From Herbiconiux sp. (GTDB lineage Bacteria > Actinomycetota > Actinomycetes > Actinomycetales > Microbacteriaceae), in assembly GCF_004297105.1 (NCBI RefSeq), contig NZ_SCVE01000010.1, positions 1 through 64,000 on the forward strand: DNA of 64,000 nt. Direction: 5' to 3'. Positions 53,505-61,445 of this stretch are shown here, piece by piece (within the stretch, counting starts at the first letter, position 1; every line of letters begins with the position of its first letter). The notes below the pieces were generated by a model, which was not told the DNA's origin, did no database searches, and saw only the letters and a program-made list of their open reading frames with translations. The position numbers and the translations under genes are program-made.

Positions 53505-54806
53505 ATGAACGTCCTCCCCCGCACCCTCACCCGGCTAACGGATGCCACCCTCGCCGACGGTTCGCGGGTCGACGTGGAGATCACCGGCGACACGGTCACG
53601 GCGGTCACGCCGGCCGGCAGCGGTGACGGCGACAGTCACATCAGCCGCCGAGGAACCACCGGCGCCGACGCCGACGCCGACTCCACCCTCAACCTCGACG
53701 GCTTCCTGCTCCTCACGGCCCCGGCCGAGCCGCACGCCCACCTCGACAAGGCCCTCAGCTGGGATCTGATCGAGCCGCCGATGGGAGACCTCGTTCTCGC
53801 CATCGAGTCGTGGAAGCGCTACTCGGCGGGCATGACCACGGAGTCGATCGCCGACCGCGCCCGGCAGCAGGCCCTCGCGATGCTGGCGAACGGCATCACC
53901 GCCATCCGCTGCCACGTCGACCTGCTCTCGGGCGATGAGCCGATGCGCGGCGTGCGCGCCCTCGTGCAGGTGCGCGATGAACTCAGGGAGCTGCTCGACC
54001 TCGAACTCGTGGCCCTCGCCGGCCCGAACGTGCCGAGCGGGCAGGTGCTCGAGGCCCTCGAACTCGGCGTCGACCTCGTGGGCGGCGCCCCCCACCTCGC
54101 CGACGACCCCGATGCCGACCTCCGCCGCCTGCTCGCCATCGCCGCGAGCCAGGGGGTCGGGGTCGACATGCACACCGATGAGAGTCTCGGCGGAGCGCTC
54201 ACCCTGCGCACCCTGGCCTCCGTGGTGCGCGACTGGCCCTCCACCCAGCCGGTGACCGCGGGGCACTGCGTGCGGCTCGGCACCCTCGAGCAGGCCGAAC
54301 TGGCCGAGGTCGTGGCCGAGATCGTGCGGAGCGACATCGGCATCGTCACGCTCCCCATCACGAACCTCTACCTGCAGGGCTGGGAGCATCCGGTCTCCAC
54401 CCCTCGCGGTCTCACCGCCGTGCGCGCCCTGCTCGACGCGGGAGCGCGGCTGGGCGCCGGCGCCGACAACGTGCGCGACCCCTTCAACCCCGTAGGGCGC
54501 AGCGACGCTCTCGAGACCGCCTCGCTGCTGGTCACGGCCGGCCACCTCACGCTCGACGAGGCCTACGCCGCCGTGTCGAGCGGCGCTCGCTCGGTCATGA
54601 GCCTGCCCGAGGCCGGCGTGGTGGTCGGCGCCAAGGCCGAGCTCCTCGCGGTGCGTGGCGTGAACCTCTCGGATGTCGTCGCCAACGCCTCGGCCGACCG
54701 CTACGTCGTGCACGCCGGCCGTCTGGTCGCCCAGAGCGAAGTCACCCGCCACATCGCCCCCATCATCACGTCCCGATCCACCGAAGCCATTCTCGAAACG
54801 AGGTGA
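53505..54806 (+). CDS. CodA-like amidohydrolase (cytosine deaminase family)
   Basis: 433 residues. The metal site matches the CodA group: PHAHLDKA (HxH followed by Asp/Lys), CHVDL, MHTDE (His and Glu for catalysis), GHC and GADNVRDPF with the final Asp. The family deaminates or hydrolyses cyclic amides such as cytosine, creatinine or isoguanine. A Ser/Gly/Asp-rich insertion (about 40-70) near the N-terminus is unusual. It is the first gene of the operon that continues with an ABC importer, and its stop is eight bases before the ATPase start. Confidence 0.88.
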   Translation: MNVLPRTLTRLTDATLADGSRVDVEITGDTVTAVTPAGSGDGDSHISRRGTTGADADADSTLNLDGFLLLTAPAEPHAHLDKALSWDLIEPPMGDLVLAIESWKRYSAGMTTESIADRARQQALAMLANGITAIRCHVDLLSGDEPMRGVRALVQVRDELRELLDLELVALAGPNVPSGQVLEALELGVDLVGGAPHLADDPDADLRRLLAIAASQGVGVDMHTDESLGGALTLRTLASVVRDWPSTQPVTAGHCVRLGTLEQAELAEVVAEIVRSDIGIVTLPITNLYLQGWEHPVSTPRGLTAVRALLDAGARLGAGADNVRDPFNPVGRSDALETASLLVTAGHLTLDEAYAAVSSGARSVMSLPEAGVVVGAKAELLAVRGVNLSDVVANASADRYVVHAGRLVAQSEVTRHIAPIITSRSTEAILETR

Positions 54807-54814
54807 GAAGCTCC

Positions 54815-55588
54815 ATGTCCATCGCCACCCCTCCTGTCGCTCCCGCGACCACGACCGATCAGCTGTTGCATTTCGAGGACGTCGCCATGACGTTCCCGAA
54901 CGGCACGACGGCGCTCTCCGGAGTGTCACTGACCGTCAACCGCGGCGAGTTCGTCACCGTCGTCGGCCCCTCCGGATGCGGCAAGAGCACCCTGTTGCGC
55001 ATCGCATCCGGTCTCACCCCCGCCACCGAGGGCGTCACGCAGGTCGACACGAGCCGCATCGGCTACGTCTTCCAGGATGCGACGCTGCTCCCCTGGCGCG
55101 ACGTGCAGTCCAACGTGGAACTGCTCGCCGAGCTGAACGGAAAGCCCAAGAAGGACAGGCAGAAGACGGCCAAGGAGGCCATCGACCTCGTGGGCCTGAC
55201 CGGCTTCGAGAAGCATCTCCCCCGCACGCTCTCGGGCGGCATGAAGATGCGCACGAGCCTCGCCCGCAGCCTCACCCTCGACCCCGAGCTCTTCCTCTTC
55301 GACGAGCCGTTCGGCGCACTCGACGAGATCACCCGCGAGCGCCTCAACGACGAGCTCATCAAGCTCTTCACCGAGCAGCAGTTCGCCGGCCTCTTCATCA
55401 CGCACTCCGTGTCGGAAGCGGTGTACCTCTCCACCAAGGTCGTCGTCATGTCGGGCCGCCCCGGCAAGATCGTCGACGAGTTCCCGGTGGAGTTCCCCTT
55501 CCCCCGCGACCCCGACATCCGCTTCACCGCCGAATTCGCCGAACTCTGCGGCCAGGTCTCGCACGCACTCCGAGAGGGCCACCACTGA
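54815..55588 (+). CDS. ABC transporter ATP-binding protein (nitrate/taurine/NMT1-type importer)
   Basis: 257 residues from the ATG at 54815. Walker A (VGPSGCGKST), the Q-loop (FQDATLLPW), the signature LSGGMKMRTSLARSL, Walker B (LFLFDEPFGALDE) and the His switch (ITHSVSEAVYL) are all intact. It belongs to the SsuB/TauB/ThiZ-like group that energises uptake of small anions or pyrimidines. It is followed by its permease and binding-protein genes. Confidence 0.92.
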   Translation: MSIATPPVAPATTTDQLLHFEDVAMTFPNGTTALSGVSLTVNRGEFVTVVGPSGCGKSTLLRIASGLTPATEGVTQVDTSRIGYVFQDATLLPWRDVQSNVELLAELNGKPKKDRQKTAKEAIDLVGLTGFEKHLPRTLSGGMKMRTSLARSLTLDPELFLFDEPFGALDEITRERLNDELIKLFTEQQFAGLFITHSVSEAVYLSTKVVVMSGRPGKIVDEFPVEFPFPRDPDIRFTAEFAELCGQVSHALREGHH

Positions 55589-55626
55589 TGATCCCCGCAG
55601 CTCCCCGAGAAGGCGACCGCTCATGA
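55588..55626 (+). other. 12-codon coupling frame between the ATPase and permease genes
   Basis: An ATG at 55588 shares its A with the ATPase stop (TGATG), and the frame ends in a TGA that overlaps the permease ATG (ATGA at 55623-55626). It contains the permease Shine-Dalgarno region (GAGAAGG). It may serve only to pass ribosomes from one gene to the next; the product MIPAAPREGDRS is probably not functional. Confidence 0.3.
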
Positions 55627-56471
55627 CCACCACGCCCCCGGCTCCCCCGAAGAACCGCACCCTGATGCGGCCCGCCACCGTGCGCACCACGAAGAACCGG
55701 ACGGCGACCTGGCTGCCGCCGATCGCGGTGTTCGCGGGCGTTCTGGCCATCTGGTACGCCATCAGCTACCTGATCCTCGACGAGAAGCGCCGCTTCCTGA
55801 TGCCTCCGCCCCACGAGGTGCTCGCGGCGTTCTTCGACCCGAAGACCTTCAACGAACTCGTGGTGGCGCTGGGGCGCACCACCTTCGTGGCTCTCATCGG
55901 CCTCGCCGTGGCGATCGTGATCGGCGTGCTCTGGGCCATCGCGATGAGCCAGGCCAAATGGGTCGAGCGCTCGCTCTACCCCTACGCGGTGGTGCTCCAG
56001 TGCATCCCGATCCTGGCGCTCGTGCCGCTGATCGGCTTCTGGTTCGGCTTCGACTACCCGGCCCGCATCATCGTGTGCGTGATGATCGCGCTGTTCCCGA
56101 TGGTCTCGAACACCCTCTTCGGCCTCCAGTCGGTCGATCGCGGGCAGCGTGAGCTCTTCCAGCTGCAGCGCGCCAACCGCTGGACGGTGCTCACCAAGCT
56201 CGAGTTCCCCGCCGCCCTGCCGGCGATCTTCGCCGGGATGCGCATCTCCGCCGGTCTCGCCGTGGTCGGCGCCATCGTCGGCGACTTCTTCTTCCGCCGC
56301 GGAGACCCGGGTCTCGGGTCCCTGCTCAGCACCTACACCTCGCGGCTCCAGTCCGCAGAGCTGTTCGCCGCGATCATCACCGCAGCGCTCCTCGGAGTGG
56401 CGATCTTCGCCATCTTCGGCTGGATCGGCAAGCGCGTCGTCGGTCGTTGGTACGACTTCTCGGCCAGCTGA
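55623..56471 (+). CDS. ABC transporter permease of an NMT1/THI5-type importer
   Basis: 282 residues. A polar N-terminus, then six membrane segments; the EAA loop is RTVLTKLEFPAALPAIFAGMRISAG-like (FQLQRANRWTVLTKLEFPAALPAI). This is the BPD_transp_1 fold of SsuC/ThiX-type permeases. It pairs with the ATPase upstream and the lipoprotein downstream. The three proteins would form one importer, probably for an N-heterocycle or precursor given its neighbours. Confidence 0.9.
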   Translation: MTTTPPAPPKNRTLMRPATVRTTKNRTATWLPPIAVFAGVLAIWYAISYLILDEKRRFLMPPPHEVLAAFFDPKTFNELVVALGRTTFVALIGLAVAIVIGVLWAIAMSQAKWVERSLYPYAVVLQCIPILALVPLIGFWFGFDYPARIIVCVMIALFPMVSNTLFGLQSVDRGQRELFQLQRANRWTVLTKLEFPAALPAIFAGMRISAGLAVVGAIVGDFFFRRGDPGLGSLLSTYTSRLQSAELFAAIITAALLGVAIFAIFGWIGKRVVGRWYDFSAS

Positions 56472-56484
56472 GCCACGACGACCT

Positions 56485-56512
56485 CCGGATGCGGCCCTCG
56501 GGCGGCATCCGG
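56485..56512 (+). promoter_or_regulatory. hairpin between the permease and binding-protein genes
   Basis: CCGGATGC (56485-56492) pairs with GCATCCGG (56505-56512), 13 bases after the permease stop. Such intercistronic stems often stabilise the downstream transcript so that the binding protein is made in excess. Confidence 0.5.
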
Positions 56513-56570
56513 CCCCACCTGTCCCACCGCACCACAATCACACGCACCGCACCCACTACAAGGAGATGAC

Positions 56571-57743
56571 ATGCGCAGCACCCGAACACGGCTCGTCCTC
56601 GCAGCCGGACTGGTCGCCACCACCGCACTCGCCCTGACTGCCTGCAGCAGTTCAGGCGGCACCGACACCTCGACCTCCTCGGCCGACACCGCCATCGGCG
56701 CCACCGACCTCTCCGGCGTGTGCCCGGCGAACGTGGTGCTGCAGACCGACTGGAACCCGGAGGCCGAGCACGGCCACCTCTACGAGCTGCTCGGGCCGAA
56801 CCCGACGATCGACGCCGCCAACAAGAAGGTCTCCGGCCCGCTCTACTCGAACGGCGAGTACACGGGGGTCAACGTCGAGATCCGCTCGGGCGGACCCGCG
56901 ATCGGATTCCAGAACGTCACCTCGACGATGTACCAGGACCCCGACATCCTGCTCGGCTACGTCTCCACCGACGAGCAGATCCAGAACTCGGCCGACTTCC
57001 CCACCACGGCCGTCTTCGCTCCGCTGGAGAAGAGCCCGCTGATGATCATGTGGGACCCGGCGACCTACCCCGACGCCAAGACGATCAAGGACGTCACGAG
57101 CCAGGGCGCCGTGGTGCGCTACTTCGCGAACTCCGCCTACATGGAGTACCTGACGTCGGCCGGCATCGTGCCCGCGGCCCAGGCGGACGGCTCCTACGAC
57201 GGCACCCCGGCCAACTTCGTGGCCGACCAGGGCAAGGCCGCGCAGCAGGGCTTCGCCACCGCTGAGCCGTACATCTACGAGAACGAGGTCGCCGACTGGA
57301 TGAAGCCGGTGAACTTCCAGCTGATCAACGACACGGGCTACGACTACTACCAGTCGGTGATGGCCATCCGCACGGGCGACCTCGAGAAGAACTCGGACTG
57401 CCTCAAGGCGCTGGTTCCCGTTCTGCAGCAGGCCGAGGTGGACTACTTCGCCGACCCGACCGCGGTCAACTCGCTGATCCTCGACCTGGTCTCCCAGTTC
57501 GACACCGGCTGGGTCTACTCGCAGGGCGTCGCCGACTACTCGTTCAAGACCATGACCGACCTCGGCATCGTCTCGAACGGCGACAACGACACGATCGGCG
57601 ACTTCGACGATGCGCGACTGTCGGACTTCTTCGACCAGACCCTGCCGATCTTCCAGAACCTCGGCACCCCGCCGGCCGACGGCCTGAAGGCCACCGACCT
57701 GTACACGAACGACTACATCGACACCTCCATCGGTCTCAAGTAG
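56571..57743 (+). CDS. substrate-binding lipoprotein of the ABC importer (NMT1/THI5-like)
   Basis: 390 residues. A lipoprotein signal peptide ends with the lipobox LTAC (Cys at about residue 25), followed by a Ser/Gly/Thr linker. The mature part has the type II binding-protein elements VVLQTDWNPEAEHGHLYELLG and a long C-terminal lobe, close to the NMT1/THI5-like family that binds pyrimidines, riboflavin or related compounds. It is tethered to the outside of the cytoplasmic membrane. The ligand is unknown. Confidence 0.9.
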   Translation: MRSTRTRLVLAAGLVATTALALTACSSSGGTDTSTSSADTAIGATDLSGVCPANVVLQTDWNPEAEHGHLYELLGPNPTIDAANKKVSGPLYSNGEYTGVNVEIRSGGPAIGFQNVTSTMYQDPDILLGYVSTDEQIQNSADFPTTAVFAPLEKSPLMIMWDPATYPDAKTIKDVTSQGAVVRYFANSAYMEYLTSAGIVPAAQADGSYDGTPANFVADQGKAAQQGFATAEPYIYENEVADWMKPVNFQLINDTGYDYYQSVMAIRTGDLEKNSDCLKALVPVLQQAEVDYFADPTAVNSLILDLVSQFDTGWVYSQGVADYSFKTMTDLGIVSNGDNDTIGDFDDARLSDFFDQTLPIFQNLGTPPADGLKATDLYTNDYIDTSIGLK

Positions 57744-57749
57744 TCCTCT

Positions 57750-57779
57750 CCGGTGGCCGGTCCTCGGGCCGGCCACCGG
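57750..57779 (+). terminator. hairpin after the binding-protein gene
   Basis: CCGGTGGCCGG (57750-57760) pairs perfectly with CCGGCCACCGG (57769-57779), loop of eight bases, six bases after the stop. It lies within the operon, so it probably acts as a partial terminator that lowers expression of the following enzyme genes. Confidence 0.6.
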
Positions 57780-57806
57780 GCCACCCTCCAGAAAGGCACC
57801 CTCGCC

Positions 57807-58580
57807 ATGGCGCTCCCCTCCACGGTCACCGCCCGACCAGCTCTCCCCCGGCTCGAGGGAAAGCGCGTCGTGGTCACGGGTGGGGCGCGTGGCATCGGGG
57901 CGGCCATCGCCCGGCGCTGCGCGGCCGAGGGTGCTGAGGTCAGCGTCCTCGACCGCCTCGCCGAGCAGGGCAGCGCCTTCGCCCAGGAGATCGGCTGCCA
58001 CTTCTTCCCCGTCGACCTCACCGACGGCGCGAGCACCACGGATGCCCTCGGTGCAGCCATCGAGAAGCTCGACGGCATCGACGTGCTCATCAACAACGCC
58101 GGCATCCTCCGTTTCTCCCCGCTTCTCGACATCTCGGTCGAGGAATGGGACGCCATGTTCGCCATCAACACCACGGCGATGCTCGTCACCACGCAGATCG
58201 CCGCGCGCGCCATGATCGCCGCCGGATCCGGCGGAACGATCATCAACCTGGCCAGCATGGCCGGCAAGACCGGTGGCGCCGGACAGGGTCACTACGCCGC
58301 CTCCAAGGCCGCCGTGATCGCTCTCACCCGGGTGACCGCGCTGGAACTCGGCGCATCCGGGATCACCGCCAACTGCATCTGCCCCGGCTACGTGCTCACC
58401 GAGATGGGCGCCGCCACGCGCACCAAAGCCGACGTGGCCGAGTGGTCGACCTACTCGCCGCTCGGCCGTCTGGCCGACCCCGACGACGTGGCCGGGGTCG
58501 CCGTCTTCCTCGCCTCCGCCGATGCCGGCTACATGACCGGCCAGGCGGTGAACGTCACCGGCGGGATGCTCATGCACTGA
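57807..58580 (+). CDS. short-chain dehydrogenase/reductase
   Basis: 257 residues from the ATG at 57807, preceded by AGAAAGG. The cofactor motif VVVTGGARGIGAAIA, the NNAG motif (DVLINNAGIL), the catalytic Ser (NLASMAG) and YxxxK (HYAASKAAV) are all present, and the end VNVTGGMLMH matches the SDR C-terminus. It oxidises or reduces an alcohol or ketone with NAD(P). The substrate probably belongs to the pathway of its operon. Confidence 0.93.
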   Translation: MALPSTVTARPALPRLEGKRVVVTGGARGIGAAIARRCAAEGAEVSVLDRLAEQGSAFAQEIGCHFFPVDLTDGASTTDALGAAIEKLDGIDVLINNAGILRFSPLLDISVEEWDAMFAINTTAMLVTTQIAARAMIAAGSGGTIINLASMAGKTGGAGQGHYAASKAAVIALTRVTALELGASGITANCICPGYVLTEMGAATRTKADVAEWSTYSPLGRLADPDDVAGVAVFLASADAGYMTGQAVNVTGGMLMH

Positions 58581-58655
58581 GCATCCGCTCCGCACGCCTC
58601 CCACCCGACCGCCCGCCCGACCGCCCGCCCGCAACCGCGCACCAAAGGATCCACC

Positions 58656-60002
58656 ATGACTGCCACCGCCGAACAGATCGCCGCCCTCGCCGAAGAACTC
58701 GTGGGCATCCTGGGAGACCGGGGGGTGACCACCGAACTGCGCGGGCGCGAGAAGGCCTCCGTCGACGGCGCGAAGATGTCGCCCATCCTGGCCGAGCAGC
58801 TGCCGCTCGGCCTCGCCGACATCGTGGCGTTCCCCGCGAACGCGCAGCAGATCGCCGAGACGGTCGCAGCGGCCGTTCGGCACGGCGTGTCGGTGACCCC
58901 GCGCGGCAAGGGAACGGGCAACTACGGCCAGGCCATCCCGATGCAGGGCGGGCTCGTGCTCGACATGTCGAAGGCCCGCGCCATCGTCGAGGTCGGCGAC
59001 GGCTACCTCACCGCCGAAGCCGGCACACCGATGGTGAACATCGAGCAGGCCGCCCGCGAGTCGGGCCAGCAGATCCTCATGTACCCCTCCACGGCGCAGT
59101 CGTCGATCGGCGGCTTCCTCTCCGGCGGGTCGGGCGGCACCGGGTCGATCAAGCACGGCTCCAACATGAGCGGCGACTACGTGCTCGCCCTCGACGTGGT
59201 CTACGCCTCCCCCGAGGCGTCGCTGGTGCACGTCGAAGGCGAGGCGGCCCAGCCCTACGTGCACACCTACGGCACCGCCGGCATCATCGCCCGGGCCACC
59301 ATCGCCCTCGAGCCGATCCAGGAGTGGGTGGGTTTCTACGCGAGCTTCCCCACCTTCGAGAACGCCACCTCGATCATCCAGCAGATCGGATGGCTCGATC
59401 CCACGCCTCGGCTCGTCTCCGCCGACCTCCCCACCATCGCGAACGCGCTGCCCGCCGACACGGCCATCCCGAAAGACCGCGCCTCACTGCGGGCCATCCT
59501 CGACGCCTCGACGATCGAGGCGGCGACCGCGCTCGTCGAAGCCGCCGGGGGCCGGGTCGAGGAGGTGCGTGAGGGCCCGCAGGCCACCGTGAAGATCTCG
59601 ATGCTCAGCTACAACCACCCCATCGAGTGGCTGCAGAAGTCGACCGACGAGACCTACTTCCATGTCGAGGTCTCGGGATCCGCCCTCGTCGACAAGCTCG
59701 ACGACCTGCACCAGGTGTACCCGGGCGCGATGCTGCACATCGAGGCGCAGCGCGACCATCCCATCGGCATGCTCGCCGCGCCCTACATCAGCCCCGAGGC
59801 CGTGTACGCGGGGTACGACCGGCTGACCGCGCTCGGTGTGGGCTTCCACAGCCCGCACCAGTGGTTCGTCGATCACGAGGTGGAGCGCACCAAGGCCCTG
59901 GCGGCCTCGACCGACCCGGACGGCCTGCTCAACCCGGGCAAGATCCCCACCGGTTCGACCGTTCCCACGGGTACGAAGTGGGCGGGGGCGAAGTCGGCAT
60001 GA
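58656..60002 (+). CDS. FAD-binding oxidoreductase (GlcD/FAD_binding_4 type)
   Basis: 448 residues. The FAD-binding domain has the motif PRGKGTGNYGQAIPMQGGLVLDMS and STAQSSIGGFLSGGSGGTGSIKHG, and the C-terminus ends with HQWFVDHEVERTKALAASTDPDGLLNPGKIPTG, typical of the family's final helix. Such enzymes oxidise hydroxy acids or similar. It overlaps the creatininase-like gene by ATGA, so they are coupled. A narrow substrate cannot be predicted. Confidence 0.88.
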   Translation: MTATAEQIAALAEELVGILGDRGVTTELRGREKASVDGAKMSPILAEQLPLGLADIVAFPANAQQIAETVAAAVRHGVSVTPRGKGTGNYGQAIPMQGGLVLDMSKARAIVEVGDGYLTAEAGTPMVNIEQAARESGQQILMYPSTAQSSIGGFLSGGSGGTGSIKHGSNMSGDYVLALDVVYASPEASLVHVEGEAAQPYVHTYGTAGIIARATIALEPIQEWVGFYASFPTFENATSIIQQIGWLDPTPRLVSADLPTIANALPADTAIPKDRASLRAILDASTIEAATALVEAAGGRVEEVREGPQATVKISMLSYNHPIEWLQKSTDETYFHVEVSGSALVDKLDDLHQVYPGAMLHIEAQRDHPIGMLAAPYISPEAVYAGYDRLTALGVGFHSPHQWFVDHEVERTKALAASTDPDGLLNPGKIPTGSTVPTGTKWAGAKSA

Positions 60003-60793
60003 CGCTCTCCCAGCCCGCCTCCCGCAAGCTCGTCGAGCTCTCCGGAACGGCCGCCGAGGCGGCCCTCTCGGCCGATTCCGTCATCGTGCTGCCGACCGGC
60101 GCCATCGAGTTCCATGGCCCCCATCTGCCGCTGATCACCGACTACCTCATCGCCGACAGTGTGGCGAACGCGGCCGTCGAGGCCGCCGCAGCCGAGGGTC
60201 AGGACGTCTGGATCCTCCCCACCATCGCCTACACCAAGTCGGACGAGCACCACTGGGCGCCCGGCACGATGTGGATCTCGTGGGACACCCTCATGCAGAC
60301 CGTGGTCGAGCTCGGCAACTCGATCGCCGCCACCCCGGCCCGCAAGCTCGTGTTCTTCAACGGGCACGGGGGCAACCTCGCCCTGTTGCAGGTGGCGTGC
60401 CGCGAATTGCGGCGGCGCTTCGGCCTCGAGACGTTCCTCATGGGCGCCACGGTTCCCCCGGGCGATCACGACGGCCCCGAGGAGCTGGGTCTCGGCATCC
60501 ACGCCGGGCACTCGGAGACCTCGCTCGTGCTGCACCTGCGGCCCGAGCTCGTCGATCTGTCGGTGGCCGAGCGGAGTGTTCCCGCGCACCTCGCTGACTA
60601 CGAGCACATCGGGTTCCGCAAGCGTGTGACGTTCGGGTGGCTCTCGAACGACTTCTCGACCAATGGCACCCTCGGCGATCCCACGGGTGCCTCAGCGGCC
60701 TACGGTGCCGAGCTATTCGATGCCTCGGTGGCGGATGCCGTGGCGGCCTTCGGCGAGATCGCGCGGTTCGATGCATCCGGGGCTTCGGCGTGA
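59999..60793 (+). CDS. creatininase-family amidohydrolase
   Basis: 264 residues. The metal-binding motifs are FHGPHLPLITDYLIAD (the usual Glu-x-His-Gly-Pro-His form, here GAIEFHGPH), FFNGHGGNLAL and HAGHSETSLVL. The family opens cyclic amides (creatinine) or formamides. Its place after the flavin oxidoreductase suggests ring opening of the oxidised product. It is coupled at both ends (ATGA before, GTGA after). Confidence 0.9.
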   Translation: MTLSQPASRKLVELSGTAAEAALSADSVIVLPTGAIEFHGPHLPLITDYLIADSVANAAVEAAAAEGQDVWILPTIAYTKSDEHHWAPGTMWISWDTLMQTVVELGNSIAATPARKLVFFNGHGGNLALLQVACRELRRRFGLETFLMGATVPPGDHDGPEELGLGIHAGHSETSLVLHLRPELVDLSVAERSVPAHLADYEHIGFRKRVTFGWLSNDFSTNGTLGDPTGASAAYGAELFDASVADAVAAFGEIARFDASGASA

Positions 60794-61356
60794 CTGCCGC
60801 CGACCTCCTGGCATCGTGGCTGCCCGCCAATGAGGATCCTGCCCGGCCGTTGATGACGCTGTCGACCGTGTCGGCCAGCGGGTATCCGGATGCGCGCACC
60901 GTGCTGCTGAGCGAGTACGACGCCTCGGGGTTCTACTTCCACACCGACTCGCGGTCGCGGAAAGTGGCGGATGTGACGCGGGATCCGCGGGTGGCGCTGA
61001 CGCTGGTGTGGCCGGGGCGGCAGCTCGTGGTGCAGGGGGACGTGTCGCGGGCTTCTGCTGATGAGCTGTCGTGGGCTTACGGACATCGGTCGCGCTACCT
61101 CCAGTTACTCGCCTGGCTCAATACGAACGAGTATGCGGCGCTGCCCCTCTCAGAGCGGCGCGCGGTGTGGGCGTCGTTCGGTGACGAGCATCCCGGAGGC
61201 ACGTTGACACCTCCCGGCACGTGGGACGGCTTCCTCGTGCGCCCCGTGCGCCTCACGTTCTGGGAGGGCGACCCGGATGCGGCGAGCCGCCGCACCGAGT
61301 ACCGCCGGGCCTCTCCCACCGACGAGTGGCTCACGCCCGTCACCCTCGCGGGCTGA
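60790..61356 (+). CDS. pyridoxamine 5'-phosphate oxidase-family flavoprotein
   Basis: 188 residues from a GTG that overlaps the creatininase-like stop. The pattern TLSTVSASGYPDARTVLLSEYDASGFYFHTDSRSRKVAD and the later PVRLTFWEGDPDAASRRTEYRR are close to PdxH, so an FMN-binding oxidase is expected. True PdxH or a relative that works on the operon's substrate cannot be told apart by reading. It ends the operon; a strong terminator hairpin follows. Confidence 0.85.
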   Translation: MTAADLLASWLPANEDPARPLMTLSTVSASGYPDARTVLLSEYDASGFYFHTDSRSRKVADVTRDPRVALTLVWPGRQLVVQGDVSRASADELSWAYGHRSRYLQLLAWLNTNEYAALPLSERRAVWASFGDEHPGGTLTPPGTWDGFLVRPVRLTFWEGDPDAASRRTEYRRASPTDEWLTPVTLAG

Positions 61357-61376
61357 CATCATCCCCCACGTGCGCT

Positions 61377-61429
61377 GGGTCGCACGATTTGTCGCCTTAT
61401 TGTCGATCTGGCGACAAATCGTGCGACCC
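61377..61429. terminator. perfect 20-bp hairpin between convergent operons
   Basis: The arms at 61377-61396 (GGGTCGCACGATTTGTCGCC) and 61410-61429 are perfectly complementary over 20 bases, with a 13-base loop. It lies between the PNPOx-family stop (61356) and the decarboxylase stop (61446), so it can terminate both transcripts. Confidence 0.75.
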
Positions 61430-61445
61430 GACGCGGGGCGCGCCG

